From the NCBI GenBank assembly GCA_021414005.1, contig JAIOPH010000033.1, positions 40,245 through 104,244 of the forward strand: a DNA stretch of 64,000 bases, in the 5' to 3' direction. Below the pieces are notes generated by a model. It saw nothing but the letters and a program-made list of their open reading frames with translations. It was not told where the DNA came from and did not search any database. The DNA is from Chthoniobacter sp. (GTDB lineage: Bacteria; Verrucomicrobiota; Verrucomicrobiia; Chthoniobacterales; Chthoniobacteraceae). The stretch's first letter is position 1. Each line of letters opens with the position of its first letter. Of the stretch, positions 17,419 to 27,047 are shown one piece after another. The translations under genes were made by a program, and so were the position numbers.

Positions 17419-18845
17419 ATCCCAACCTGCTTACAGAACTTACCCGCCGCGCTTTTCTTGGGCGCACCACTCAGGGTGTCGGCGCTCTCGCGCTTTCCTC
17501 GCTGCTGCGCCCGTCCGCGCTCCAGGCCAGCGCACCCCAGCCCGGTGCGCGCGGGGTGCTGGATTCGCTGCCGCTGCGCCCGAAAGCCAAGCGTGTGATC
17601 TGGCTGACCATGGCTGGCGGCCCGTCGCATCTGGAGACCTTCGACCCGAAGCCGAAGCTCGCCGAAATGAATGGCCAGCCGATGCCCGAAAGCTTCACCA
17701 AGGGGCAGCAGCTCGCGCAATTGCAGGGGCAAAAGCTGATGTGCTTCGGACCGCAGCATCCCTTTGCGAAGTTCGGCAAAAGCGACACCGAAATCTGCGC
17801 GCTCTTTCCGCATATCGGCTCCGTGCTCGACGATATCTGCCTCGTCCGCTCGATGACTACCGACGCGATCAACCACGATCCGGCGCACATGTTTATGAAC
17901 ACCGGTTCGCAGATCGCCGGCCGTCCTAGCATGGGCTCATGGATCACTTACGGCTTGGGCAGCGAAAGCTCGGATCTGCCGGGTTTCGTCGTCCTCACAT
18001 CGCTGGGCCGCGGAGGGCAGAATCAGCCCATCGCCGCGCGGCAATGGAGCAGCGGCTTTTTGCCGTCGAAATACCAGGGCGTGCAGTTGCGCGGTAAAGG
18101 CGAGGCCGTGCTCTATCTCGGCAACCCCGGCGGTGTCACCCGCGAGCGTCAGGGGGCCGATGTCGCCGCCATCAACGCGCTCAATCGCCAACACGACGCC
18201 TTCGTTCACGACCCCGAGATTGCCACGCGCATCGCGCAATACGAGATGGCCTTCCAGATGCAGGCCAGCGTCCCGGAACTCATGGACCTTTCCAGCGAAA
18301 GTGCCGGCACGCTCGAACTCTACGGCTGCAAGCCCGGCGACGGTTCCTTTGCCAGCAACTGCCTCAGCGCCCGTCGACTCGCCGAACGTGGCGTGCGCTT
18401 CATCCAGCTCTATCACAAGGATTGGGACCACCACGGTGGCGTGAAGGACGGGATCAAGCTCAAGGCCGAGGAGATCGACCGCGCCTGCATGGCCCTCATT
18501 ACCGACCTCAAACAGCGCGGCATGCTCGAAGACACGCTCATTGTCTGGGCCGGCGAATTTGGCCGCACGCCCATGTCGCAGGGCGGCAATGGGCGCGATC
18601 ACCACAACAAAGCCATGACGATCTGGATGGCGGGTGGCGGCATCCGCGGCGGCATGGTCTATGGTGCGACGGACGATCTCGGCTACGCCGCTGTGGAAAA
18701 CGTCACCACGGTTCACGATTTGCACGCCACCATGCTGCAACAGCTCGGCATCGCGCATCAGCAGTTCAGCTTCAAATTCCAAGGGCTCGACGCCCGCCTC
18801 TCCGGCGTGGAAGGCGCGAAGGTCATCAAGGCGATCCTCACGTAA
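17415..18845 (+). CDS. DUF1501 protein, Tat-exported (copy 3)
   Basis: A 476-residue tandem partner of copy 2, translationally coupled to it through ATGA. It has a Tat signal (TRRAFLGRTTQGVGALALS) and the family blocks RVIWLTMAGGPSHLETFDPKP, FIQLYHKDWDHHGGVKDG and LIVWAGEFGRTPMSQG. It retains all the His/Asp/Glu positions of copy 1, whereas copy 2 has small changes (HHS instead of HHG). A heteromeric complex of copies 2 and 3 is possible but only inferred from the coupling. Confidence 0.87.
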   Translation: MNPNLLTELTRRAFLGRTTQGVGALALSSLLRPSALQASAPQPGARGVLDSLPLRPKAKRVIWLTMAGGPSHLETFDPKPKLAEMNGQPMPESFTKGQQLAQLQGQKLMCFGPQHPFAKFGKSDTEICALFPHIGSVLDDICLVRSMTTDAINHDPAHMFMNTGSQIAGRPSMGSWITYGLGSESSDLPGFVVLTSLGRGGQNQPIAARQWSSGFLPSKYQGVQLRGKGEAVLYLGNPGGVTRERQGADVAAINALNRQHDAFVHDPEIATRIAQYEMAFQMQASVPELMDLSSESAGTLELYGCKPGDGSFASNCLSARRLAERGVRFIQLYHKDWDHHGGVKDGIKLKAEEIDRACMALITDLKQRGMLEDTLIVWAGEFGRTPMSQGGNGRDHHNKAMTIWMAGGGIRGGMVYGATDDLGYAAVENVTTVHDLHATMLQQLGIAHQQFSFKFQGLDARLSGVEGAKVIKAILT

Positions 18846-19017
18846 GCGTAGAGCCCGAGCACTCCCCGACGCTCCGTTGTCCAATCTACCGCAGACGACG
18901 GACGCGCCTTCGGCACGCAGGTCGTGCATCGTGTGCTGGATCTTCGCGGGTATGTAGGCGCCCGCATTTTGCCCTCGCCCGGAGTGCGCGGGACTTCTAG
19001 TTTCGCGCTCCTTTTTT

Positions 19018-19902
19018 ATGGAAACAGTCCCACAAGTGCTTCGCGTCGGCCTGCCCACGGGCAGCTTGCAGGAGCCGACGTTCGCCCTTTTTGCCAAAGC
19101 CGGATTCCATATTTCCGGTGCGAGCCGCTCCTACAAGCCGGCCGTGGATGACCCGGAACTGCAGATCCGGCTACTGCGGGCGCAGGAAATTTCGCGCTAC
19201 GTGGAGCACGGTTTCCTCGATTGCGGGCTCACGGGTAAGGATTGGATCGAGAACAACGGCTCGGATGTGGCGCGACTTTCCGAAATGACATTTTCCAAAA
19301 CGAGCGCAGTGCCCACGCGCTGGGTGATCGCCGTGCCGGAGGACTCCGCCATTGCGACCGTGCAGGATTTACAGGGCAAGGTCATCGCGACTGAAGCGGT
19401 TGAAATGACGCGGCGTTTTCTCGCGCAGCACGGCGTGACGGCGATGGTTGAGTTTTCGTGGGGCGCGACGGAGGTGAAAGTGCCGGACTTGGTGGATGCC
19501 ATCGTGGATGTGACTGAAACCGGTTCCTCACTGCGGGCGAACAAGCTGCGGATTTTGGAGACGATCATGGAGTCGTCACCGCAATTTATCGCGAACCACG
19601 CGGCGCTCGCCGATGTTTGGAAGAAGGCGAAGCTGGAGAAGCTCGTGCTGCTGCTGGAGGGAGCCTACAACGCGCGGGACAAGGTGGGTTTGAAAATGAA
19701 CCTGCCGGAATTCAGCCTGGCCGAGCTGCTGGAAGCGCTGCCCGCCTTGCGCAATCCGACGATTGGGAAACTCGCCATTGAAGGTTGGATTGCGATTGAG
19801 GTTGTCATCGACGAAAAAATCGTCCGCGAGATCATCCCGAAACTCAAAGAACTGGGGGCCGAGGGCATCATTGAATACCCGCTGAACAAGGTGGTTTTCT
19901 GA
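19018..19902 (+). CDS. hisG: ATP phosphoribosyltransferase, long form
   Basis: HisG condenses ATP and PRPP, the first and feedback-controlled step of histidine synthesis, in the cytoplasm. The 294-residue length and the C-terminal regulatory (ACT-like) domain, with DEKIVREIIPKLKELGAEGIIEYPLNKV, mark the long form that needs no HisZ. N-terminal motifs fit: RVGLPTGSLQEPTFALFAKAG, YVEHGFLDCGLTGKDWI, and the PRPP loop DAIVDVTETGSSLRANKLRI. No other his genes are adjacent, so the gene stands apart from a his operon. Upstream bases hold a T-run rather than an obvious ribosome-binding site. Confidence 0.93.
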   Translation: METVPQVLRVGLPTGSLQEPTFALFAKAGFHISGASRSYKPAVDDPELQIRLLRAQEISRYVEHGFLDCGLTGKDWIENNGSDVARLSEMTFSKTSAVPTRWVIAVPEDSAIATVQDLQGKVIATEAVEMTRRFLAQHGVTAMVEFSWGATEVKVPDLVDAIVDVTETGSSLRANKLRILETIMESSPQFIANHAALADVWKKAKLEKLVLLLEGAYNARDKVGLKMNLPEFSLAELLEALPALRNPTIGKLAIEGWIAIEVVIDEKIVREIIPKLKELGAEGIIEYPLNKVVF

Positions 19903-19990
19903 GGCGTGGTGGTTTTCCCAAAATTCCGGTTGCGCGGTGCGGGCAACCATGATTCTCTCGCCGCCCCTTAACGAAAAAACATACCTCCAA

Positions 19991-20095
19991 ATGGGTTCAC
20001 TCAAAAAACGCCGGAAGGCAAAAATCGCCAAGCACAAACGCCGGAAGCGGATGAAGGAAAACCGCCATAAGAAGCGTTTGCGCTACAAGTCGTAG
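19991..20095 (+). CDS. AURKAIP1/COX24-like 34-residue basic protein
   Basis: A 34-codon gene (MGSLKKRRKAKIAKHKRRKRMKENR..., ending RLRYKS) rich in Lys and Arg. The pattern SLKKRRKAKIxKHKRRKRxxxNRHKKR matches the AURKAIP1/COX24 domain, known as the mitochondrial ribosomal protein mS38 and as tiny bacterial proteins in Bacteroidetes and Verrucomicrobia. A ribosome-associated role is likely by homology. It lies between hisG and a TPR gene, 17 bp before the latter. It is shorter than the usual gene-finder cut-off and so easily missed. A clear ribosome-binding site is not seen. Confidence 0.75.
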   Translation: MGSLKKRRKAKIAKHKRRKRMKENRHKKRLRYKS

Positions 20096-20112
20096 GCTCT
20101 AAATTGCGCGGC

Positions 20113-21981
20113 ATGAAATCGCGCCGACTTGTCAGGGCTTTCCGGGGGTGTTGGACGCTGGCCGCAGGCTGTGCGTTTTGCTTTGCATCGATGGTCGCGC
20201 ATTCGGCCGACAAGCCTCGTCGCACCCCGGCCAAACCCGCCGGGGCGGAGCCGCCCGGCGTCGCCGCACCTGCGGCACCGGTGCCGGACCACCATCCCGA
20301 ATACGCCGACGCCTTTCCCTCGCCAATCCGCCCGGTTCCTGCGGATCTCGCGCTCAAGCCCGAGGATGAGAAAAAGGCGAACGCCTTGGCACTCTTCGCG
20401 GTGGGGCTGGCCGCGGAGGACAATGCGGATCAGGACGCCATGTTGGAGCGTTACCGCAAGGCGCTCGAACTCGATCCCGGCAATCCCGAACTCGCCGTCA
20501 AAGTCGCCTACGAACTCGCCCGACGGAATGATCCTTCCTCCGCCATCCAGGTGCTCAAGGACGCCATTAAGGCTGCGCCCAAGGAGGCGCTGCCGTGTAT
20601 TTACCTTTCGCAGCTTTACGCGAAGAACCTGAACAAGCCGGAACTCGCCATCAAATATGCCGAGATGGCGCTGACGCTCGCGCCCGACGACTTCGCGGCA
20701 CTGCAGGCGGTCTATGAACTTTACGCGGCCAACGGGCAGGAGAAAAAAGCCGCCGAACTTCTCGACCGCGCGACAAAATCCACCAGCACCTCCGGCAAAT
20801 ACTGGATCCAACTTGCCGAGATGGAGCAGGGGATGTGGTTGAAAGAAGAAGGCACCGCCGAGCCCGCGCAGCTCGAAAAAATGAACACGGCTTTTCGCAA
20901 AGCCGCCGAATTGGGGAAGGACGATGCCGTCATCCTCTCGAAAGTCGCGGATTACTACGTGCTCTCGAAACAGATCAAGGCCGCCATTCCGGTCTATCTT
21001 TCGATCCTCACCCTCGCGCCTGATGCGGGCGACCCGCCTTTGAACAACGTCCGAGACAAACTCGCCCGCTGCTTTCTCGTCAACGACCAGCGTGACGAGG
21101 CCATCAAACAACTCGAAGCCATCGTCAAGGAGAGTCCACTACGGTTTGAAACCTACGAACTGCTCGGCGAACTCTACCTGCAGAAAGAGGATTACGAGCA
21201 CGCCCTGACGAGTTTCGAGAACGGTCTCCGACTGGACAACGGTGACCCCGCCAGTTACGAGCGGCTTGGCTATCTCCTCCTCCGCACGAAGCGTTACGAA
21301 CGTGCCGTGGATATCCTTCAGGCCGCGCGGAAAGCCCACGCTGGCCGCCCCGTCCTCAGCTACATGCTCGGCATCGCGTTCAGTCAGGCGAAGCGCCACG
21401 ACGAGGCGCTCGCCGCGTTTGCCGATGCGCAGTCCACTGCGGAAACGAACCGCGAGGACCTGCTGAATGCCGAGTTCTACTTCAGCTACGGTGCCGCCGC
21501 CGAACAGGCCGGGCAGTTGGAAAAAGCCGTCGGTTTGCTCAAGAAAAGCATGGAGATGGAGCCGAACAACGCCCAAGCCTTTAACTACCTCGGCTACATG
21601 TGGGCCGACAGGAACGAGCGCCTCGACGAGGCCGGCGAACTGATCAACAAGGCGCTCGCCATTGAGCCCGAGAACAGCGCGTATCTCGACAGCCTCGGCT
21701 GGTTTTACTATCGCAAAGGCGACTTCGACCGCGCGCTCAAAGAGCTTCAAAAGGCGCAGGCCATCATGCAGCGCGACGACGAAAAGGAGGACGCCACGGT
21801 GCTCGACCACATCGGCGAAACCTACCTCAAGCTCGGAAAAACCGCCGAGGCCGTCAGCTCCTGGCAGAAATCGCTGGCGCTCGAGAAAAGCAAAAAAATC
21901 GAGGATAAGGTCGAGGCGGCGAAGCAGAAGCTGACGAAGGGGAACGAACCTCCCGCGCCTGCACCTCAGCCCGAAAAGTAG
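20113..21981 (+). CDS. Exported TPR-repeat protein
   Basis: A 622-residue protein with a signal peptide (about 1-32), an Ala/Pro-rich linker (about 33-75), then tetratricopeptide repeats to the C-terminus. Repeat-like units include DAMLERYRKALELDPGNPEL, AIKYAEMALTLAPDD, EHALTSFENGLRLDNGDP, AVGLLKKSMEMEPNNAQ and AGELINKALAIEPENSAYL. It probably acts as a periplasmic or membrane-attached protein-interaction scaffold, and no catalytic motif was seen. The ATG at 20113 was preferred to the TTG nine bases before it. It ends in a Lys/Pro-rich tail. Confidence 0.8.
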   Translation: MKSRRLVRAFRGCWTLAAGCAFCFASMVAHSADKPRRTPAKPAGAEPPGVAAPAAPVPDHHPEYADAFPSPIRPVPADLALKPEDEKKANALALFAVGLAAEDNADQDAMLERYRKALELDPGNPELAVKVAYELARRNDPSSAIQVLKDAIKAAPKEALPCIYLSQLYAKNLNKPELAIKYAEMALTLAPDDFAALQAVYELYAANGQEKKAAELLDRATKSTSTSGKYWIQLAEMEQGMWLKEEGTAEPAQLEKMNTAFRKAAELGKDDAVILSKVADYYVLSKQIKAAIPVYLSILTLAPDAGDPPLNNVRDKLARCFLVNDQRDEAIKQLEAIVKESPLRFETYELLGELYLQKEDYEHALTSFENGLRLDNGDPASYERLGYLLLRTKRYERAVDILQAARKAHAGRPVLSYMLGIAFSQAKRHDEALAAFADAQSTAETNREDLLNAEFYFSYGAAAEQAGQLEKAVGLLKKSMEMEPNNAQAFNYLGYMWADRNERLDEAGELINKALAIEPENSAYLDSLGWFYYRKGDFDRALKELQKAQAIMQRDDEKEDATVLDHIGETYLKLGKTAEAVSSWQKSLALEKSKKIEDKVEAAKQKLTKGNEPPAPAPQPEK

Positions 21982-22058
21982 TTTGCGGGGTAGTGGTCGA
22001 TGGGATTCCCATTGGGGGCGGGGTGTGATTTAGTCGCGGGATTCCGCTTCGCTTTCCC

Positions 22059-23342
22059 ATGAAAATTCATCAGCGCAATCTGCCTCGCGTCGTCATCATT
22101 GGCGGAGGGTTTGGTGGTCTCGAGGCCGCGAAGGCGCTGCGCAAAATGGAGGTGCGGGTGACGCTGCTCGACCGGCACAATCATCACCTTTTTCAGCCGC
22201 TGCTTTATCAGGTGGCCACGGCGGCGCTTTCACCGGCGGACATTGCCGAGCCGTTGCGCCACATTTTGCGGAAACAGGAAAACGCCGAGGTCATTCTCGG
22301 TGAAGCGGAGCGGATCGATGTGCATAGCAAGAAGGTCGTTACCTCGGTGGGCGAACTAAATTATGACTTCCTCATCGTTGCTGCCGGGGCGCGGCACTCG
22401 TATTTCGGTCACGAAAAATGGGAGAAGTTCGCGCCGGGTTTGAAGAGTCTGGATGACGCGCTGGAGATTCGCCGGCGGATGCTGTTGGCGTTTGAAGTGG
22501 CGGAGCGCACCGACGATGACGCGGAGCGCCGCGCGGCGATGACGTTCGTGGTGGTGGGTGCGGGGCCGACCGGCGTGGAAATGGCGGGCGCGATCGCCGA
22601 GATCGCGCGCGTGACGCTGGTGAAGGACTTCCGGCACATCGACTCCGCGCAGGCGCGGGTCATTTTGCTCGATGGGGCACCGCGGGTCATGCAAATGCTC
22701 GATCCCGAGTTGTCCGAAAGTGCGCGCCGCCAACTCTTCGACATCGGCGTGGAGGTCCGTCCGCTGACGCATGTGGAGAAGCTGAGTGATGAAGGCTTGG
22801 TGATCAAAGGCGGGGAGAAGATTGCCGCCCGGACCATTGTGTGGGCGGCGGGCAACACGGCGTCGCCACTCGGCGAAAGTCTGGGCGTGCCGTTGGACAA
22901 GCAAGGCCGGGTGATCGTGCGCGAGGACTTGTCCATTCCCGGACATCGCGATGTGTTTGTCATCGGAGATCAGGCCCACTTCGCGCCCGGCGGCGGGACG
23001 CCGCTGCCGGGGCTTTCGCCCGTGGCCATGCAGCAGGGGCGGCACGCGGCCCGGAATATCCGGGCGCTGCTCGCGGGCGGCTGGACGGATAAATTTGAGT
23101 ATTTTGACAAAGGCACCATGGCAACCATCGGGCGCAATCGTGCCGTTGCGGATGCTGGTTTCATGCGGTTCTCAGGGTGGCTGGCGTGGCTGGCGTGGCT
23201 CTTCGTCCACCTCATCTTCCTCGTCGGCTTCCGCAACAAAGTTCTCGTGCTTTTCAACTGGGCCTACGCCTACGTCACCTACGGACGCGGTGCGCGACTG
23301 ATCACCGGACGGCATTGGGGAAACAAGGGCGGTGAGTCGTAG
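22059..23342 (+). CDS. Type II NADH dehydrogenase (NDH-2)
   Basis: A 427-residue, membrane-attached flavoprotein that passes electrons from NADH to quinones without pumping protons. The FAD-binding site is VVIIGGGFGGLEAAKAL near the N-terminus and the NADH-binding site is VVVGAGPTGVEMAGAIAEI near residue 165. The characteristic HLFQPLLYQVAT and VFVIGDQA stretches are present. A hydrophobic C-terminal segment (WLAWLAWLFVHLIFLVGF) probably anchors it to the membrane, as in known NDH-2 proteins. A related carotenoid or sulfide oxidoreductase role is less likely. The gene stands alone. Confidence 0.9.
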   Translation: MKIHQRNLPRVVIIGGGFGGLEAAKALRKMEVRVTLLDRHNHHLFQPLLYQVATAALSPADIAEPLRHILRKQENAEVILGEAERIDVHSKKVVTSVGELNYDFLIVAAGARHSYFGHEKWEKFAPGLKSLDDALEIRRRMLLAFEVAERTDDDAERRAAMTFVVVGAGPTGVEMAGAIAEIARVTLVKDFRHIDSAQARVILLDGAPRVMQMLDPELSESARRQLFDIGVEVRPLTHVEKLSDEGLVIKGGEKIAARTIVWAAGNTASPLGESLGVPLDKQGRVIVREDLSIPGHRDVFVIGDQAHFAPGGGTPLPGLSPVAMQQGRHAARNIRALLAGGWTDKFEYFDKGTMATIGRNRAVADAGFMRFSGWLAWLAWLFVHLIFLVGFRNKVLVLFNWAYAYVTYGRGARLITGRHWGNKGGES

Positions 23343-24894
23343 ATGGAGGTTGGCTGAAGGACAAGCGCAACGTGCGCAAGGAAGGTGCCACGAATCCGTC
23401 CATCGAGACGCTGATCGCAACGCTGCGCAATGGCGTGGCCGCGCATCGTCGGCTGAAGGCGATGCTCTCCGAGATGAAAATCCCGCTCGTGCCGCTGCTG
23501 CTCGTGCAGGCGGAAAAGAGCACAGACGAAATCAGGGCGCGGCTGCTGCAAATGGGTTTCGCCGAGGAGCAAATCGCCGTGCATCCCTCCGAGGAACCGG
23601 ATGCGGATCTGCTCGCGCTGGCCAATGACGAACCGCGCGAGGTGCTGGTCTTCAAGATGGCCGTGGCGCTGGGCTGCGACGCGCCGCGGGCGTTCATGAT
23701 GGTCTCGATGTGGGCCGCGCGGGATGCGGACTTCGGCGTGCAACTCGTGGGCCGCATCCTGCGCGTGCATCGTAGGCTGCAAGGCGGCGCGCAGACGAAC
23801 GCGCTGCCCGAGGCGCTGAACTACGGTTACGTTTTCCTCGCCGATGCCGAGACGCAGACGGGGCTCGATCTCGCCGGGCAAAGGATCAACGCGATCCAAA
23901 CCGAATACGCGAACCCGTCGCGACGGACACGACCAGCGACAGTCCCATTCAGGTTGCGGGCTCCACGGGCCCGCACCGCTACGCGCTGCGGGCGGGCGTG
24001 CCGCGGCGTTTCAAGACGCAGGTCGTCTGGACAAAAAACGAGGTGACCGAGGAGGATTGCGCGCAGCGGTTCATGGTCTACACGCGCGATCTTTTCGAGG
24101 CGATGAAGAGCCGCATCCCCGTGGAGAAACGCACGCTGGATGTCTTCGCGCACACGATTCAGCAGGAGTTCAAATTTGCCGCGGACCTTTCCCCCGAGCA
24201 GGCCGCGCTCAAGGCGCAGGCGGCGGTGACGAAAAACAAGACGTGGGACTGCCGAGCGCTCCGCCGGGCGCTGCTGCGGAAGATGACGCACGTCATGCGC
24301 GAGGAGGTGATGGGCGAAGCGGACGACCCCGAGAAGGTCGCGCGCTTCCTCGACGTGATCCTCGCCACGCATCCCGAGCTGCTCTGGGAGGCGCAAAAAG
24401 CCGCGCATGCCGCGCACGCGGAGATTCTGGATGCGGCGGAACTGCCCGCGGAAATGTGCTGTGCCGAACCGCTGCCGGCCTCGGCCCGCAACGTCAATGG
24501 CGTGATGCCCGCCGGGCTGAACACTTGGGAAAAGCCCTTCGCCGAGCTGCTCGACCGCGACTCGAACCAAGTCGTGACGTGGTGGCATCGCAACGAACCA
24601 CGCCAGCCGTGGTCGGTGAACGTGCTGATGCCGGACGGGCGGGGCTTTTTTCCCGACTTCGTCATCGGCATCCAGGGCCGCAAAACCGAGGACGGCGCGC
24701 TTCTTGCCGACCCGAAGCTGAACTTCCAGCGCGATGACGAAGCGCCCAAGGTGTTGGCCGAGCATCGGAGCTACGGGTGGGTGATGATCCTTTTCCTCGA
24801 TGGTGTGCGCTGGATGACGGTGGGCTACGACGAGCGGGCGAAAAAGCCGGTGCTCGCGCGGGCGTTTCGCCTGGCGGATGCCGCGGGATTTTGA
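23343..24894 (+). pseudogene. Truncated and frameshifted helicase-nuclease (type III restriction-like)
   Basis: Two overlapping frames carry the C-terminal half of a DEAD/DEAH-box helicase with a nuclease tail, as in type III restriction (Res) subunits. The first part (to about 23920) has helicase motif-VI-like QLVGRILRVHRR. The second (from about 23930 to TGA 24892-24894) has FAELLDRDSNQVVTWWHRNE and a PD-(D/E)xK-like arrangement, PDFVIGIQG followed by LADPKL. A single frameshift near 23918-23930 splits them. The helicase N-terminus (Walker A and DEAH box) is absent: the fragment begins right after the NDH-2 stop, with no start or promoter. No methyltransferase gene is nearby. Confidence 0.7.
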
Positions 24895-24983
24895 ACCTGG
24901 CGGGGCGCAGGCCGCGCGGCGGCGTGGCGCGCGGGAATGCAGTTGGCAGCGTGGGGCGTGGTCGCGGATAGTCGGCACCCATC

Positions 24984-26972
24984 ATGGCCCGCCAATACAC
25001 GCTCCAGCGACCCGCCGCCGCGGCGGGGCCGCGCATTGATTTCGCGGCGGAGCTCAATGCGCAGCAGTGCGCGGCGGTGACGGCACCGCCGGGGCCGGCG
25101 CTGGTCATCGCGGGTGCGGGGAGCGGAAAGACGCGGACGCTGACGTATCGCGTGGCCTATCTCGTGGAGAATGGCGTGCCGCCGCACAATATCCTGCTGC
25201 TCACCTTCACGAACAAAGCCGCGCGCGAGATGCTGGACCGGGTGGCGAACCTTTTGCCCAACGACATCTCCGGGCTGTGGGGCGGCACTTTCCACTCGGT
25301 GGGCAACCGGCTGCTGCGGCGCAATCCTGAGGCGGCGGGGTTTGCGCCGGGCTTTTCCATCATGGATCGCGAGGATCAGCAGGACTTGCTGGACGCGGTA
25401 ATCGCGAAGCTCGGGCACAATCCGAAGGACAAACTTTTTCCGAAGGGCGAGGTGCTGGCGGATGTCTTCAGCTACGCGATCAACACGGGCCGGAGCATCG
25501 AGGACGTGCTCGTGGAAAAGCATCCGCACTTCCTCGAAATGAGCGCGGAGATCGCCGAGGCGCAGAAGAAATACGAGGCGAAGAAGAAGGATGCGAACTC
25601 GATGGACTTCGACGACCTGCTGGAAAAGACGCTACTCATGCTCCAGCAGACCCCGGAGATCGCGGCGCACTATCAGCGGCAGTTTCAGTTCGTGCTCGTG
25701 GATGAATACCAGGACACGAACCGCATTCAGGCGGAGTTTATCGACATCCTCGCGCAGCATCACGGCAACGTCATGGTGGTGGGCGACGATGCGCAGTCCA
25801 TCTACTCGTGGCGCGGGGCGAATTTCAAAAACATCCTCGATTTCCCGAAGCGCTACCCGGCGGCGCAGGTCTATAAGATTGAGACGAATTACCGCAGCGT
25901 GCCCGGCGTGCTGGAGGTGGCGAACGCGGCCATCGCGGCGAACGTGAATCAGTTCCGCAAGGAGCTGGTGGCGCATCGCGAGGCCGCGCCGGTGAAGCCT
26001 GCGCTGGTGCCGCTGGGCGACTCGGCGCAGCAGGCGCTCTTCATCGCGCAGCGCGTGCTCGAACTGCGCGAGGAGGGGATCGAGCTGCGCGACATCGCGG
26101 TGCTCTACCGCGCGCATTATCACTCGATGGAAGTGCAGATGGAATTCACGCGGCACGGCATCCCGTTTCAGATCACCAGCGGGCTGCGCTTCTTTGAGCA
26201 GGCGCATGTGAAAGACGTGGCGGCGTTTTTGAAATTCGCCGTGAACCCGAGGGACGAAGTCGCTTTCAAACGCATGGCCCGGCTGCTCCCCGGCATTGGT
26301 GCGCGCAGCGCGGAGCAGCTCTGGGCGAAAGCCTCCGCCTTTGCCGATCTCGCCACACTCATCCCTCAGCTCCCTACTTTTTCCGTCCCAGCGAAAGCGG
26401 CGAAGGCGTGGAAACAACTCGCGCACACGCTCGAGGAAATCGCGCCCGCCGGCGCTCCGCAACCGCCCGGCGAGATGATCCACAGCGTCATCGAGGCCAT
26501 CTACGACGACTACGCCAAGGCCGAGTTCCCCAACTACGAAGCGCGCCGCGAAGACCTGAACACGCTCGCCAATTTTGCCAAACAATACAGCAGCGCCGGC
26601 GACTTCCTCGATCAGCTCGCGTTGCTCACCAACCTCGACCACGAAGCTACCGCCACGCAGGACGAGACCGAGATGGTCACGCTTTCCAGCGTTCACCAGG
26701 CCAAGGGCCTCGAATGGAAAGCCGTCTTCGTCATCTGGATGACCGATGGCATGTTTCCGTCATCGCGCAGTTTGGAAAGCGACGACGCCATCGAGGAGGA
26801 GCGCCGCCTATTCTACGTCGCCGTCACGCGCGCGCGGGACGAGCTTTACCTCACCTATCCGCACATGCGCCTGAATGCCGGCTACGGGGAGATGATGCAG
26901 CGCCCCTCGCGCTTCCTGGCCGAGGTGCCGAAGGCGCTGCTGGAGGAGTGGCAGATCAGCGGCGGATATTAG
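24984..26972 (+). CDS. UvrD/PcrA-family DNA helicase
   Basis: A 662-residue superfamily 1 ATP-dependent 3'-5' DNA helicase used in repair and replication restart. Motifs are complete: Walker A IAGAGSGKTRTLTYRVAYLV, motif Ia LLTFTNKAAREML, motif II VDEYQDTNRIQ, motif III VGDDAQSIYSWRGA, motif IV ETNYRS, motif V LSSVHQAKGLEW, and motif VI VAVTRARDELYL. It is somewhat shorter than typical PcrA (about 720), mainly because the C-terminal extension is missing. It follows the helicase-nuclease remnant but shows no sequence link to it. The ATG at 24984 is the first plausible start. Confidence 0.92.
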   Translation: MARQYTLQRPAAAAGPRIDFAAELNAQQCAAVTAPPGPALVIAGAGSGKTRTLTYRVAYLVENGVPPHNILLLTFTNKAAREMLDRVANLLPNDISGLWGGTFHSVGNRLLRRNPEAAGFAPGFSIMDREDQQDLLDAVIAKLGHNPKDKLFPKGEVLADVFSYAINTGRSIEDVLVEKHPHFLEMSAEIAEAQKKYEAKKKDANSMDFDDLLEKTLLMLQQTPEIAAHYQRQFQFVLVDEYQDTNRIQAEFIDILAQHHGNVMVVGDDAQSIYSWRGANFKNILDFPKRYPAAQVYKIETNYRSVPGVLEVANAAIAANVNQFRKELVAHREAAPVKPALVPLGDSAQQALFIAQRVLELREEGIELRDIAVLYRAHYHSMEVQMEFTRHGIPFQITSGLRFFEQAHVKDVAAFLKFAVNPRDEVAFKRMARLLPGIGARSAEQLWAKASAFADLATLIPQLPTFSVPAKAAKAWKQLAHTLEEIAPAGAPQPPGEMIHSVIEAIYDDYAKAEFPNYEARREDLNTLANFAKQYSSAGDFLDQLALLTNLDHEATATQDETEMVTLSSVHQAKGLEWKAVFVIWMTDGMFPSSRSLESDDAIEEERRLFYVAVTRARDELYLTYPHMRLNAGYGEMMQRPSRFLAEVPKALLEEWQISGGY

Positions 26973-27047
26973 CGCCGGGCGAGGGGAGGCGGAGCGCCTG
27001 CTGACCCGGGCGCAGTTGCCGAGCGAGAGCGAATAGGAACGCCGGCT

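Noticed and set aside
24984..26972. UvrD-family gene as part of a defence system with the upstream helicase-nuclease
   Set aside because: The helicase is a complete housekeeping-type PcrA/UvrD protein, separated by 89 bp from a broken gene, with no sign of co-function.
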